Shown here: one piece after another, positions 55,262 through 64,000 of the stretch | Layout of the letters: each line of letters opens with the position of its first letter | Numbering within the stretch: the first letter of the stretch is position 1 | Source of the DNA: Pseudomonadota bacterium | GTDB lineage: Bacteria > Pseudomonadota > Gammaproteobacteria > Burkholderiales > JAJZUU01 | DNA: 64,000 nucleotides | Assembly (NCBI GenBank): GCA_021848325.1 | Contig: JAJZUU010000011.1 | Span: 1-64,000 of the forward strand | Direction: 5' to 3' | The notes under the pieces: generated by a model | What the model saw: the letters and a program-made list of their open reading frames with translations, nothing else | Databases searched by the model: none | What the model was told of the DNA's origin: nothing | Made by a program: the position numbers and the translations under genes

Positions 55262-56653
55262 TTGAAACTGTCTTTTCACGGCGCCGATCGGGGCGTCACC
55301 GGGTCCTGCCACCTCGTCGAATGCGCCGGCCGCCGCGTCCTGATCGACTGCGGCCTGTACCAGGGCGGGCGCGAACTGGAGGAGGAAAACGCAGAGCCCT
55401 TCGGCTTCGACCCCGCGACTGTCGACTATGTGCTGCTCACCCATGCCCACCTGGACCACTGCGGTCGCCTCCCGCTGCTGGTCAAGCGGGGTTTCCGGGG
55501 TGAGATCGTGACCACCGCCGCCACCCGCGAACTGTCTCGCCTGGTGATACTGGATGCCGCCCATCTTCAGGAAGAGGAGGCGCGCCATCGGACGCACGGG
55601 GCCAACCGTCATTCCAAGCATGCCCATGCGGTGGCGCCGTTGTACTCCATTCTGGATGCCTTCTCCGTTTTGGACTTTTTCGGGCGCACCGCCGCCTATG
55701 GCCAAGCTATCGAACTGGCCCCCGGCGTCCGTGCGACCTTCCTCGACGCCGGCCACATCCTCGGCTCCGCCAGCATTTTCCTCGAGCTCGAGGAACAGGA
55801 CCACCGGCGCAGCGTGCTGTTCTCCGGGGACCTCGGCAATACCGGCCGCCCCATATTGCGCAACCCCGTCACCCCGCCGAAAGCCGACGTCGTCGTGATG
55901 GAAACCACCTATGGAGACCGTCTGCATAAACCCTTCCAACCTTCGGTGGAAGAACTTTATGAGGCCGTCACCGACACCTTCAAGCGCGGAGGAAACATCG
56001 TCATTCCCACGTTCGCCCTGGAACGGGCCCAGGAACTGCTATATTTTCTTCGCGAAGGAGTTGAAGCCGATCACCTGCCGCGCTCCACTCAGGTGTTTCT
56101 GGACTCTCCCATGGCAATCTCGGCCACGGAAATTTTCGAACGCCACCCGGAATGCTACGAATCGGAAACCGCGGAACTGTTCCGGGAAGGCCGGGATCCT
56201 TTTCACTTGCCGGGACTTCACTTCACCCGTGAAACGGCGGAGTCGATGGCGATCAACCGCATCGGCGGCGGCGCCATCATCATGGCCGGCTCGGGCATGT
56301 GCACCGGCGGACGGGTCAAGCACCATCTTCAACACAATCTCGGCCGCGAGGAATGCAGTGTCGTGTTCGTAGGCTATGCCGCGATGGGAACGCTCGCGCG
56401 CAAGATCATCGATGGCGCCAAAGAGGTACGGATCTACGGCGACGAGACGCCCGTACGCGCCCGTATCCATACCATCAACGGCTTTTCGGCCCATGCCGAC
56501 CAGGCGGAACTCCTGGCGTGGCACCGCCGGATCGGCAGTCCGGGAAGGACCTTTCTGGTACATGGCGAAGAAGAAACCATGAGCCGGTTCGCAAAGCTCC
56601 TGAAAGGGGCCCGGGTCGAGATGCCGACCCTCAACCAGGAGTTCGAGCTATGA
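55262..56653 (+). CDS. Metallo-beta-lactamase / beta-CASP fold RNA-processing-type exonuclease
   Basis: LLTHAHLDHCGRLPLLVKRGF, METTYGDRLHK, SGMCTGGRVKHHLQHNLGREECSVVFVGYAAMGTLARKI, TINGFSAHADQAELLAWH. Confidence 0.92.
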   Translation: MKLSFHGADRGVTGSCHLVECAGRRVLIDCGLYQGGRELEEENAEPFGFDPATVDYVLLTHAHLDHCGRLPLLVKRGFRGEIVTTAATRELSRLVILDAAHLQEEEARHRTHGANRHSKHAHAVAPLYSILDAFSVLDFFGRTAAYGQAIELAPGVRATFLDAGHILGSASIFLELEEQDHRRSVLFSGDLGNTGRPILRNPVTPPKADVVVMETTYGDRLHKPFQPSVEELYEAVTDTFKRGGNIVIPTFALERAQELLYFLREGVEADHLPRSTQVFLDSPMAISATEIFERHPECYESETAELFREGRDPFHLPGLHFTRETAESMAINRIGGGAIIMAGSGMCTGGRVKHHLQHNLGREECSVVFVGYAAMGTLARKIIDGAKEVRIYGDETPVRARIHTINGFSAHADQAELLAWHRRIGSPGRTFLVHGEEETMSRFAKLLKGARVEMPTLNQEFEL

Positions 56654-56660
56654 CTGCCGG

Positions 56661-56691
56661 AAAAAAGGGCCAGGTCGGTCTGACCTGGCCC
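56661..56691 (-). terminator. Rho-independent terminator of the minus-strand phosphoesterase gene
   Basis: GGGCCAGGTC-GGTCT-GACCTGGCCC (56667-56691) preceded by AAAAAA on the plus strand, so the minus strand reads hairpin then TTTTTT. Confidence 0.8.
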
Positions 56692-56742
56692 TAAAAAGGA
56701 CGCATACCGGCCACGGGCGCAGAGCGCCCGTGGCCCGCTGCA

Positions 56743-58299
56743 TTACGAGCCGTGTTTGTGCATCAGGTCATCGCCATCCAGCGGCTGTCCTGTCGAGGGG
56801 TTCAGGACCAGGGGCGCGTGATGCGGCCGCTTGAAGTCGAACATGTTGAGCAGCGAGCCGGCCATGGCGTCGAAGGACTGGTCGCCGATCCGTCCCACGC
56901 CCCAGTTGTCTTCGATGAAGCGCAGGATCGAGGACTGATCGCTGACCTGATGGTCCACGAAGTTCACTTTCGCCCACGGCGACATCACCAGCAACGGCAG
57001 TCGGGGGCCGTAACCGCAGCGGTCCGGGTAGGCCCCGGGGGAGGTGGTGCCGCAACTTCCCGGGCCGCTCAGGGCATCGGCGGGATCGCTTGACTGGTTT
57101 ACGATGGGACCGAGTACGTGGTCGTACCAGCCGTCGGAATCGTCGTAGGAAACGATGACCGCGGTGTCTTTCCACTCCGGCAGCTTCTGCAGGCGGTTTA
57201 GCGTTTCCACCAGGAAGGTCTGCTCATCCAGCGGATCGGAATACCCGGCATGGCCGTCCTGGTACTTCTTGGCCTTGAGGAAACTCACCGCAGGCAGGTG
57301 CCCCGACTCGGCAGCCGTCCAGAAGTCGCTCAAATCGTATTGGTGGTTGGCCTGGTCCGTGTATCCGATCTTGTCCGCGGAACTGGGCGCCAGATGGTGC
57401 GGGTTGGAAGTGGAGGCGTAATATTGGAACGGCTCGTGGTGCGGGCTGTAGTCGGTGACCGTGCTCCCGCCGACGTTCGTGCTCGCCGCTCCGCACACCG
57501 CCTTGCCGCCCGAATAGGCGGTGGGACGGAAACCGCCCTGGAACCAGCCCCAGGTGACCCCCTTCCCATTGAGCAGGTCGCCGATATTCTTGTTGGCGCT
57601 ATCCATCGCCAGCGTGGAGCCCCCCGAGCAGTCGTCGTAGGCGGGGTCCGCGTCGCTGATCACGGTACCGTTGGTCGTAACCCCGGACAGGTTGGCCGGG
57701 GTCACGCCGTGGGTCTGGCCCGAAACCAGGTTCAGGGCCCCCGGGGTGGACGGCCCGAAGGTGGTGCCGTAGGAATTGTCGCTCATGGCGAAGCGCTGGG
57801 CGTAGTTCCACAGCGCGGTGACGGTGTTGCCGTCGTAGTAGCCCATTACCTGTTTCGGATCGCAACTGTCGTAGCTCGCGCCGGTATGCTCCACGAACTT
57901 GTCCATCAGTCCCGCATCCGCGGCCTGCTGCTCGGCGGTGTAGTCGTGATCCATGTCACAGGTCAGCGCCTGGGAGCGGTCGAGCCGGAACGGATTGGCG
58001 GAGTTGGAATTGTGGTTCAGCATGAAGTCGGTGAGGCCGTTGACCGACGGGGTTTTGCGGGAGGCATAAAACGCCGGCTCCCCCGACGGATTGGCGGCAT
58101 GGGGGTAAGTCGCGAAATAATGGTCGAAAGAGACGTTTTCCTGAAAAATCACGATCACGTGCTTGATCGGGGTAGCCGTACCCTGATCGGCGGCATAGGC
58201 GGCGGCAATGCCGCTGCCGTTAAGGGCAGCGCCCAACGCCAGCGCAAGGGTCATCTTTTTGAATGGAGCCCAGGGGCTCTGCATGCGATGCATAGTCAT
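56743..58299 (-). CDS. Secreted phosphoesterase family protein (phospholipase C / acid phosphatase-like)
   Basis: Signal peptide, then IKHVIVIFQENVSFDHYFATYPHAANPSGEPAFYA; VSYDDSDGWYDHV; GYGPRLPLLVMSPWAKVNFVDH. Confidence 0.9.
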   Translation of the reverse strand: MTMHRMQSPWAPFKKMTLALALGAALNGSGIAAAYAADQGTATPIKHVIVIFQENVSFDHYFATYPHAANPSGEPAFYASRKTPSVNGLTDFMLNHNSNSANPFRLDRSQALTCDMDHDYTAEQQAADAGLMDKFVEHTGASYDSCDPKQVMGYYDGNTVTALWNYAQRFAMSDNSYGTTFGPSTPGALNLVSGQTHGVTPANLSGVTTNGTVISDADPAYDDCSGGSTLAMDSANKNIGDLLNGKGVTWGWFQGGFRPTAYSGGKAVCGAASTNVGGSTVTDYSPHHEPFQYYASTSNPHHLAPSSADKIGYTDQANHQYDLSDFWTAAESGHLPAVSFLKAKKYQDGHAGYSDPLDEQTFLVETLNRLQKLPEWKDTAVIVSYDDSDGWYDHVLGPIVNQSSDPADALSGPGSCGTTSPGAYPDRCGYGPRLPLLVMSPWAKVNFVDHQVSDQSSILRFIEDNWGVGRIGDQSFDAMAGSLLNMFDFKRPHHAPLVLNPSTGQPLDGDDLMHKHGS

Positions 58300-58550
58300 T
58301 TCCTCCGGTTATGGAAAGTCGCTCGGGTTCGCGGCCTTTAAGCAGGCACGCGAAGGAAGTCTAGGCCGCGCAGGTTGCAAAGGCGTGTAGCTAGGCTTAC
58401 GCCAAACTTACAGAAAGCCCCGGGGCCGGCTCGGTGCAAACGTTTTCGGCGATGCCGCCACAGAAAACGCATTACGACGTTCGACATCCCGCCGGTCGGC
58501 GCCTATGCTTCGCTTTTCTGAATTTTATCGTAATCGCGTTTCTGTGAAAC

Positions 58551-59120
58551 ATGAGACTTGCCGAGCTCGCCGAAATACGCATGGGATACCCATTCCGGTC
58601 GCGCCTGGAGCACGAGCCGGATGGCAACGTCGCAGTGATCCAGATGAAGGATATCGACGATACCGATCTGCTGCATGCCCAAGACGCCATTCGGGTGAGC
58701 TTGCCGGACGTAAAGGCTCGCCACCCACTGCGGGAAGGGGATCTGGTTTTTCGCTCCCGCGGGCGCAGCAATTCCGTGGCATTGGTTGCCTCGCCGGTTA
58801 TGAATGCGGTGCTGGCCGCGCCGATGTTGCTGATCCGGCCCCGCCATGTGTCGCCGGCATATCTGCATTGGCATATCAATCTCCGGAGCACGCAGACCAG
58901 CCTGGCCGCACAAGCCGAAGGCACCGCGGTGCGGATGATTAGCAAGGCGGCATTAGAATCGCTGGAGGTGCCGGTGCCCGATTGGGAAACGCAACGGCGG
59001 ATTGTCGAGACGGCCGGCCTGGCGCATCGGGAGCAAGCGTTGATGGCGGAAATCGCATCGAAGCGAAAGTGGTTGTTGGAACGAATTCTGGCAAGCAAAG
59101 CACAAGAGGGGACGACATGA
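58551..59120 (+). CDS. Half-size Type I restriction specificity subunit (single TRD HsdS)
   Basis: MRLAELAEIRMGYPFRSR...VAVIQMKDIDD...PLREGDLVFRSRGRSN...AYLHWHIN...LESLEVPVPDWETQRRIV; 189 aa; ATGA overlap with hsdM. Confidence 0.85.
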   Translation: MRLAELAEIRMGYPFRSRLEHEPDGNVAVIQMKDIDDTDLLHAQDAIRVSLPDVKARHPLREGDLVFRSRGRSNSVALVASPVMNAVLAAPMLLIRPRHVSPAYLHWHINLRSTQTSLAAQAEGTAVRMISKAALESLEVPVPDWETQRRIVETAGLAHREQALMAEIASKRKWLLERILASKAQEGTT

Positions 59121-60676
59121 CCGACCGACTCACACAACAAGACGTCAACGGCACCGCCTGGACGGCCTGCGATACCTTCCGGGGGGTCGTGGACCCCGCC
59201 CAATACAAGGACTACATCCTGGTGATGCTGTTCCTCAAGTACATCAGCGACCTCTGGGCCGATCACTACGAAGAGTATCGGCGCGAGTATGGCGACGACG
59301 AGGAGCGCATCCGTCGCAAGCTGGAGCGCGAGCGATTCCTCCTGCCATATGTCGAGTTCAAGGACGCCGAAACCGGCGAGGCAACCGACCGATTTCTGGC
59401 CGATTTCTATGCCCTTCACGAACGCCGCAAGGCTGCGAACATCGGCGAGCTCATCAACGTCGTCCTCGACCACATCGAGGAGGCCAACAAGGCCAAGCTT
59501 GAAGGCGTGTTCCGCAACATCGACTTCAATTCCGAGGCCAACCTCGGCAAGGCCAAGGACCGCAACCGCCGCCTGGAGAATCTGCTCAACGACTTCGCCA
59601 AACTCGACCTGCGCCCGTCCCGCGTTTCCGAAGATGTGATCGGCGACACCTACATCTACCTGATCGAGCGTTTCGCGTCCGATGCCGGCAAGAAGGCCGG
59701 CGAGTTTTATACGCCCAAGCAGGTGTCCCGCCTGCTCGCGCAACTGGCCGCGCCCAAGGCCGGCGACCGCATCTGCGACCCTTCCTGCGGTTCCGGCGGC
59801 TTGCTGATCGAGGCGGCGAGTTTGGTCGAAGCGGCTGGCAGCCGCGATTTCGCCCTGTTTGGCCAGGAGGTGAACGGCAGCACCTGGGCGCTGGCGCGCA
59901 TGAACATGTTCCTGCACGGCAAGGACGGCGCGCGCATCGAGTGGGGCGACACCCTCAACAGCCCGGCACTGGTGGAAAACGACCGCCTGATGCGCTTCAA
60001 CGTCGTCGTCGCCAATCCGCCGTTCAGCCTCGATAAATGGGGCGGCAAGGAAGTCGAATCCGACCGCTACAGCCGTTTCTGGCGCGGCATGCCGCCCAAG
60101 TCCAAGGGCGACTACGCCTTCATCTCCCACATGATCGAAGTGGCCCTGCCGCAAGAGGGCCGCGTCGCCGTGGTCGTGCCCCATGGCGTGCTGTTTCGGG
60201 GCGGAGCGGAAGGTCGCATCCGCCGTGCCTTGATCGAGGAAAACTTGCTCGATGCCGTCATCGGCTTGCCCGCCAATCTGTTCCCGACCACCTCCATCCC
60301 GGTGGCCATTCTGGTCTTCGACCGGGCGCGGGAAAAGGGCGGTGCGCGAGAAGACTGCAAGGATGTGCTGTTCATCGACGCCAGCCGCGACTATCAATCG
60401 AGCAAGAACCAGAACGCCCTGCTCGACGAGCACATGAAGAAAATCCTGGCAACCTTCCGCGCGCGGCAGGCGGTGGATAAATACGCCTACGTCGCCAGCC
60501 TCGCGGAGATCGCCGAGAACGACTTCAACCTCAACATCCCGCGCTATGTGGATACCTTCGAGGAGGAGGAAGAAATCGACGTCGCCGCCGTGGAGAAGGA
60601 AATCGAACAGTTGGAAGCCGAGCTGGTGGAGGTGCGGGCGAACATGAAAGCCTACCTCAAGGAGCTGGGCGTATGA
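59117..60676 (+). CDS. hsdM: Type I restriction-modification DNA methyltransferase subunit
   Basis: ICDPSCGSGGLLIEAA; VVANPPFSLDKWGGKE; EFYTPKQVSRLLAQL. Confidence 0.96.
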   Translation: MTDRLTQQDVNGTAWTACDTFRGVVDPAQYKDYILVMLFLKYISDLWADHYEEYRREYGDDEERIRRKLERERFLLPYVEFKDAETGEATDRFLADFYALHERRKAANIGELINVVLDHIEEANKAKLEGVFRNIDFNSEANLGKAKDRNRRLENLLNDFAKLDLRPSRVSEDVIGDTYIYLIERFASDAGKKAGEFYTPKQVSRLLAQLAAPKAGDRICDPSCGSGGLLIEAASLVEAAGSRDFALFGQEVNGSTWALARMNMFLHGKDGARIEWGDTLNSPALVENDRLMRFNVVVANPPFSLDKWGGKEVESDRYSRFWRGMPPKSKGDYAFISHMIEVALPQEGRVAVVVPHGVLFRGGAEGRIRRALIEENLLDAVIGLPANLFPTTSIPVAILVFDRAREKGGAREDCKDVLFIDASRDYQSSKNQNALLDEHMKKILATFRARQAVDKYAYVASLAEIAENDFNLNIPRYVDTFEEEEEIDVAAVEKEIEQLEAELVEVRANMKAYLKELGV

Positions 60677-60785
60677 GTGGGAAATCAGCTGGCCTGATGC
60701 CCACTCCCCAATCTGTGACGCTATGTCACGGGTTCAAGGGAGGGGACAAGTTGTCCCCCTCCTTGCCTTTGACGGGAGGGCGGAA

Positions 60786-61796
60786 ATGACCGAAGGCGAA
60801 TTGATCCTCTACACCGCCGAAGACGGCAAGGTTGCGATCCAGCTCCGCGCCGAGGGTGGTACGGTCTGGATCACACAGCTTGAACTGGCCGCGCTGTTCC
60901 AAACGACCAAGCAGAACATCAGCCTGCACATCAAAAACATCCTGGCCGAGGGCGAACTCGACGCGTCAGTGGTCAAGGAATACTTGACAACTGCCGCCGA
61001 CGGAAAGAACTACAAAACAAATAGTTATAACCTCGACATGATCCTGGCCGTGGGCTACCGGGTGCGCTCGCTGCGCGGCACCCAGTTCCGGCAATGGGCC
61101 ACCACACACCTGCGGGAGTACCTCATCAAGGGTTTCGTGCTCGACGATGCCCGCCTCAAGGAACCCGGCGGCTGGGACTACTTCGACGAGCTGCTGGAGC
61201 GCATCCGCTCCATCCGCGCTTCCGAAAAGCGCTTCTACCAGAAAATCCGCGACATCTACGCCACGGCGGTGGACTACGACCCGCAGAGCGACCAGGCGCA
61301 ACTGTTCTTCAAGAAAGTGCAGAACAAAATGCTGTGGGCGATCACCGGCCATACGGCCGCGGAGCTGATCGCCGAGCGCTCGAATGCCGCCAAGCCCAAC
61401 ATGGGCCTCACCACCTGGCGCGGCGCGCGCGTTGGCAAGCAGGATGTCGCCATCGCCAAGAATTATCTAGCCAAGGAAGAAATCGAGAAACTCGACCGCA
61501 TCGTGGTGATGTATCTCGACTATGCCGAAGACCAGGTACAGCGCCGCAAGACCGTGACCATGCAGGAATGGGCCGACAAGCTCGATGCTTTCCTCTCCTT
61601 CAACGAGCGCGATGTGCTCACCCATGCCGGCAAGCTGCGGGCGGAGGTGGCTGAAAAGCTGGCGCTGGAGCGCTACGAGACCTTCGATGCGGCGCGCCGG
61701 GAGTCGGCGCGGCTGGCGGCGGATGCGGAGGACGTGGCGGCGCTGGAGCAGGTGGAGAAGAAGTTGGAAGGCAAGGGGCGGGGGAAGAAGAAATGA
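60786..61796 (+). CDS. RhuM family protein
   Basis: ILYTAEDGKVAIQLRAEGGTVWITQLELAALFQTTKQNISLHIKNILAEGEL...VVKEYLTTAADGKNYKTNSYNLDMILAVGYRVRSLRGTQFRQWAT. Confidence 0.92.
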   Translation: MTEGELILYTAEDGKVAIQLRAEGGTVWITQLELAALFQTTKQNISLHIKNILAEGELDASVVKEYLTTAADGKNYKTNSYNLDMILAVGYRVRSLRGTQFRQWATTHLREYLIKGFVLDDARLKEPGGWDYFDELLERIRSIRASEKRFYQKIRDIYATAVDYDPQSDQAQLFFKKVQNKMLWAITGHTAAELIAERSNAAKPNMGLTTWRGARVGKQDVAIAKNYLAKEEIEKLDRIVVMYLDYAEDQVQRRKTVTMQEWADKLDAFLSFNERDVLTHAGKLRAEVAEKLALERYETFDAARRESARLAADAEDVAALEQVEKKLEGKGRGKKK

Positions 61797-62931
61797 ATGC
61801 CCGTCATGCTTGGCTCCCGTGCACCATCGGAGACGTGTGTGAGTTCGAGAGCGGTAATGGATTTACTCCACAGGACTGGAAAGCAAGAGGGCTCCCAATC
61901 ATCCGCATTCAGAACCTTAATGGATCGCAGTCGTTCAACTATTTTGACGGCGAGCCTGATCCCGACTGGATCGTGGAGCCTGGCGACCTCCTGTTCGCTT
62001 GGGCTGGCGTGAAGGGCGTTTCTTTTGGCCCTACGGTATGGAACGGTCCCAAAGGAGTGCTTAACCAGCATATCTACCGTATTCGACCGAAAGCCGGGAT
62101 CAACAAGAACTGGCTTCACTACACACTTGAAGAAGTGACATCGGAGATTGAGGGGAAAGCGCACGGGTTCAAGACCAGTCTCGTTCATGTTCGTAAGTCA
62201 GACATTACTGGCGCGAAGGTCGCGCTGCCCAGCGAGACAGAGCAGGTGGCTGTCGCTAGCACCCTTGCATGCTGGGACACCGCCATCGAAAAAACCGAGC
62301 GGCTGATCGCGGCGAAGGAACGTCACTACACTCACGAACTGTCCCGCATCATCAGTCGGGGCCATCATCCCGCAGCCCACGAGGGACGTGTGTTGCTCTC
62401 CGACATCACAACGGTCTGGAAAGGCCAGCAACTGAACAAGGATGCGATGGTCGAGGATGGCGAGTATTACGTGCTGAATGGCGGTGTCGGACCGTCAGGA
62501 AAAACCACTACGTGGAATTACAAGGCAAACACCATCACCATCAGTGAAGGGGAAACTCCTGTGGTTTCGTCAACTTCAATCGCAACAACTTCTGGTGCGG
62601 TGGGCACTGCTACGCACTGAAGAGTCTTCGCGCTGATGTTGATGTGCTTTACCTGTACCACTATCTCAAGGGCAGACAGAACCAGTTAATGGCACTGCGT
62701 GTCGGTTCCGGTTTGCCCAATATCCAGAAGGCTGATATCGAGTCTGTCTCAGTTTTATTACCTGACATCACCAAGCAGGCCGCTATTGCCCGGTATCTCA
62801 ATGTGCTGCGCGAGGAAATTGCCAGCCTCAGCGCTTACGCAGAAATGCTGAAAATCCAGAAACGCGGCCTGATGCAAAAACTTCTCACCGGCCAATGGCG
62901 GGTGAAGGTGCCGGCAGCGGAGGCATCGTAG
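61793..62931 (+). pseudogene. hsdS: Type I restriction specificity subunit HsdS (two TRDs), interrupted by a single-base frameshift near 62549-62552
   Basis: ORFs 61793-62620 and 62644-62931 join into one HsdS if one G is added to the G4 run. This restores SEGGNSCGFVNFNRNNFWCGGHCYALKSLRADVDVLYLYHYLKGRQ, a typical TRD sequence. Confidence 0.85.
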
Positions 62932-62933
62932 CC

Positions 62934-63596
62934 ATGGCCGAATGCGCCTACCTCTTCCTGGACGAAGGTGGAAATTTCGATTTCAGCCCAAGCGGCACGC
63001 GCCACTTCGTGCTGACCAGCGTGGCGACTCGGCGGCCGTTTCCTTCCCATGGCCCGCTGGACGATTACAAACACGACTGCCTGGAATACGGCCTGGATAC
63101 GGAGTATTTCCATTGCGCAGACGATAACCCACGAGTGCGGCGCAGGGTGTTCGAATTGATCGCCGCCAACCTGGATTCACTGCGGATCGATTGCCTGGTG
63201 GTGGAGAAATCCAAGACCGGGCCGGCGCTGAGGGAAGACAAGCGGTTCTATCCGGAGATGTTGGGCCATCTGCTGAAATTCGTTATTCCGCGCGAACTAA
63301 AGAACTCGGTAGACGAAGTCATCGTCATTACCGACACCATCCCGATCCAGAAGAAACGGCAGGCAGTGGAGAAGGCCATCAAAGGGGCGCTGGCGGCAAT
63401 GCTGCCCGCTGGTATGCGTTACCGCATCCTGCACCATGCCTCACGTTCGCATTACGGATTGCAGGTGGCGGACTACTGCAACTGGGCGGTTTTCAGGAAA
63501 TGGCAGAAGGGAGAAACCGAGTTTTACGACCGGATCAAACCCGCTGTGCGCAGCGAATTCGACATCTTCCAGACGGGCACGAGGTATTACTACTGA
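62934..63596 (+). CDS. DUF3800 domain-containing protein
   Basis: YLFLDEGGNFDF(S) start; VIVITDTIPIQKKRQAVEKAIKGAL; HHASRSHYGLQVADYCNWAVFRKWQKGE. Confidence 0.85.
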   Translation: MAECAYLFLDEGGNFDFSPSGTRHFVLTSVATRRPFPSHGPLDDYKHDCLEYGLDTEYFHCADDNPRVRRRVFELIAANLDSLRIDCLVVEKSKTGPALREDKRFYPEMLGHLLKFVIPRELKNSVDEVIVITDTIPIQKKRQAVEKAIKGALAAMLPAGMRYRILHHASRSHYGLQVADYCNWAVFRKWQKGETEFYDRIKPAVRSEFDIFQTGTRYYY

Positions 63597-63623
63597 TGAG
63601 TATTCGGGCCCTGAAAAAATTGA

Positions 63624-63678
63624 CCCCCCCGACTACTCCTTGCGGAGAGAGACCCTTGGTCTCTTGTCATCGGGGGGG
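63624..63678. repeat. Nested inverted repeat between the DUF3800 gene and hsdR
   Basis: Outer arms CCCCCCCGA (63624-63632) and TCGGGGGGG (63670-63678); inner hairpin AGAGACC-CTT-GGTCTCT (63648-63664). Confidence 0.75.
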
Positions 63679-63708
63679 AACCTTTGAATGTCAGTATAGG
63701 GCAACCAT

Positions 63709-64000
63709 ATGTTAGAGACAACCAATGATTTCGGCGGGGGCTTCCGCTTCGACGAAAAATACCTCTCGCAGATTCCCGCACTGCAAGTGCTGGTCAATCT
63801 CGGCTTCGAGTACCTGACGCCCGATGAAGCCTTGGCCGCTCGCGGCGGCAAGGCTGGCAACGTGCTGCTGGAGGAAATCCTGCGCGGGCAGTTGAAGAAG
63901 CTGAACCGCATCCAGCACAAGGGCGGCGTGTGGCTCTTTTCCGAGGAGAACATCCAGAGCGCCATCCAACGCCTGAAAAACGTGAAGTACGACGGCCTGC
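63709..64000 (+). CDS. hsdR: Type I restriction endonuclease subunit R, 5' portion (truncated by window end)
   Basis: MLETTNDFGGGFRFDEKYLSQIPALQVLVNLGFEYLTPDEALAARGGKAGNVLLEEILRGQLKKLNRI resembles the HsdR N-terminus; position supports it. Confidence 0.8.
   Translation, partial: MLETTNDFGGGFRFDEKYLSQIPALQVLVNLGFEYLTPDEALAARGGKAGNVLLEEILRGQLKKLNRIQHKGGVWLFSEENIQSAIQRLKNVKYDGL

Noticed and set aside
58472-60433. 653-aa minus-strand ORF
   Set aside because: Antisense shadow of the half-hsdS and hsdM genes; no motif content.
62540-62560. Programmed -1 ribosomal frameshift in hsdS
   Set aside because: GAA|GGG|GAA|ACT does not form a canonical X_XXY_YYZ heptamer in frame; an indel is the simpler explanation.

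Overview
This is a 64 kb GC-rich chromosomal window, most likely from a betaproteobacterium (inferred from gene content and order, not from a database search). The first ~43.7 kb is mostly conserved core genome. It runs ppk1, an EAL-CBS-GGDEF protein, ppx, an ABC-F ATPase, a small lipoprotein plus M16 peptidase, a NUDIX hydrolase, and the complete complex I operon nuoA-N (minus strand) with DUF2818. It continues with tRNA-Leu(GAG), secG, tpiA, pstSCAB, glmM, folP, ftsH, rlmE, yhbY, a DUF4149 protein, greA, carB and carA. From ~43.8 kb the content is more accessory. It includes a homolog of the cyanobacterial Fluorescence Recovery Protein (FRP), a Cfa-like methyltransferase next to an apparently N-terminally truncated acyl-ACP-desaturase-type diiron protein, and a YbhGFSR-like efflux ABC cassette. 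These are followed by glgX, a beta-CASP metallo-beta-lactamase protein, a secreted phosphoesterase, and a Type I restriction-modification locus: half-size hsdS, hsdM, rhuM, a frameshifted full-length hsdS, a DUF3800 gene, and hsdR running off the window. The observations I rank highest are the FRP-like protein outside cyanobacteria, the hsdS frameshift within a composite RM locus, a ~160-bp MITE-like element at the nuoG stop codon, the ppk/c-di-GMP/ppx cluster, and overlapping dyads upstream of an uncharacterised 151-aa protein. I did not find a clearly novel multi-gene system that can be proven from sequence alone.
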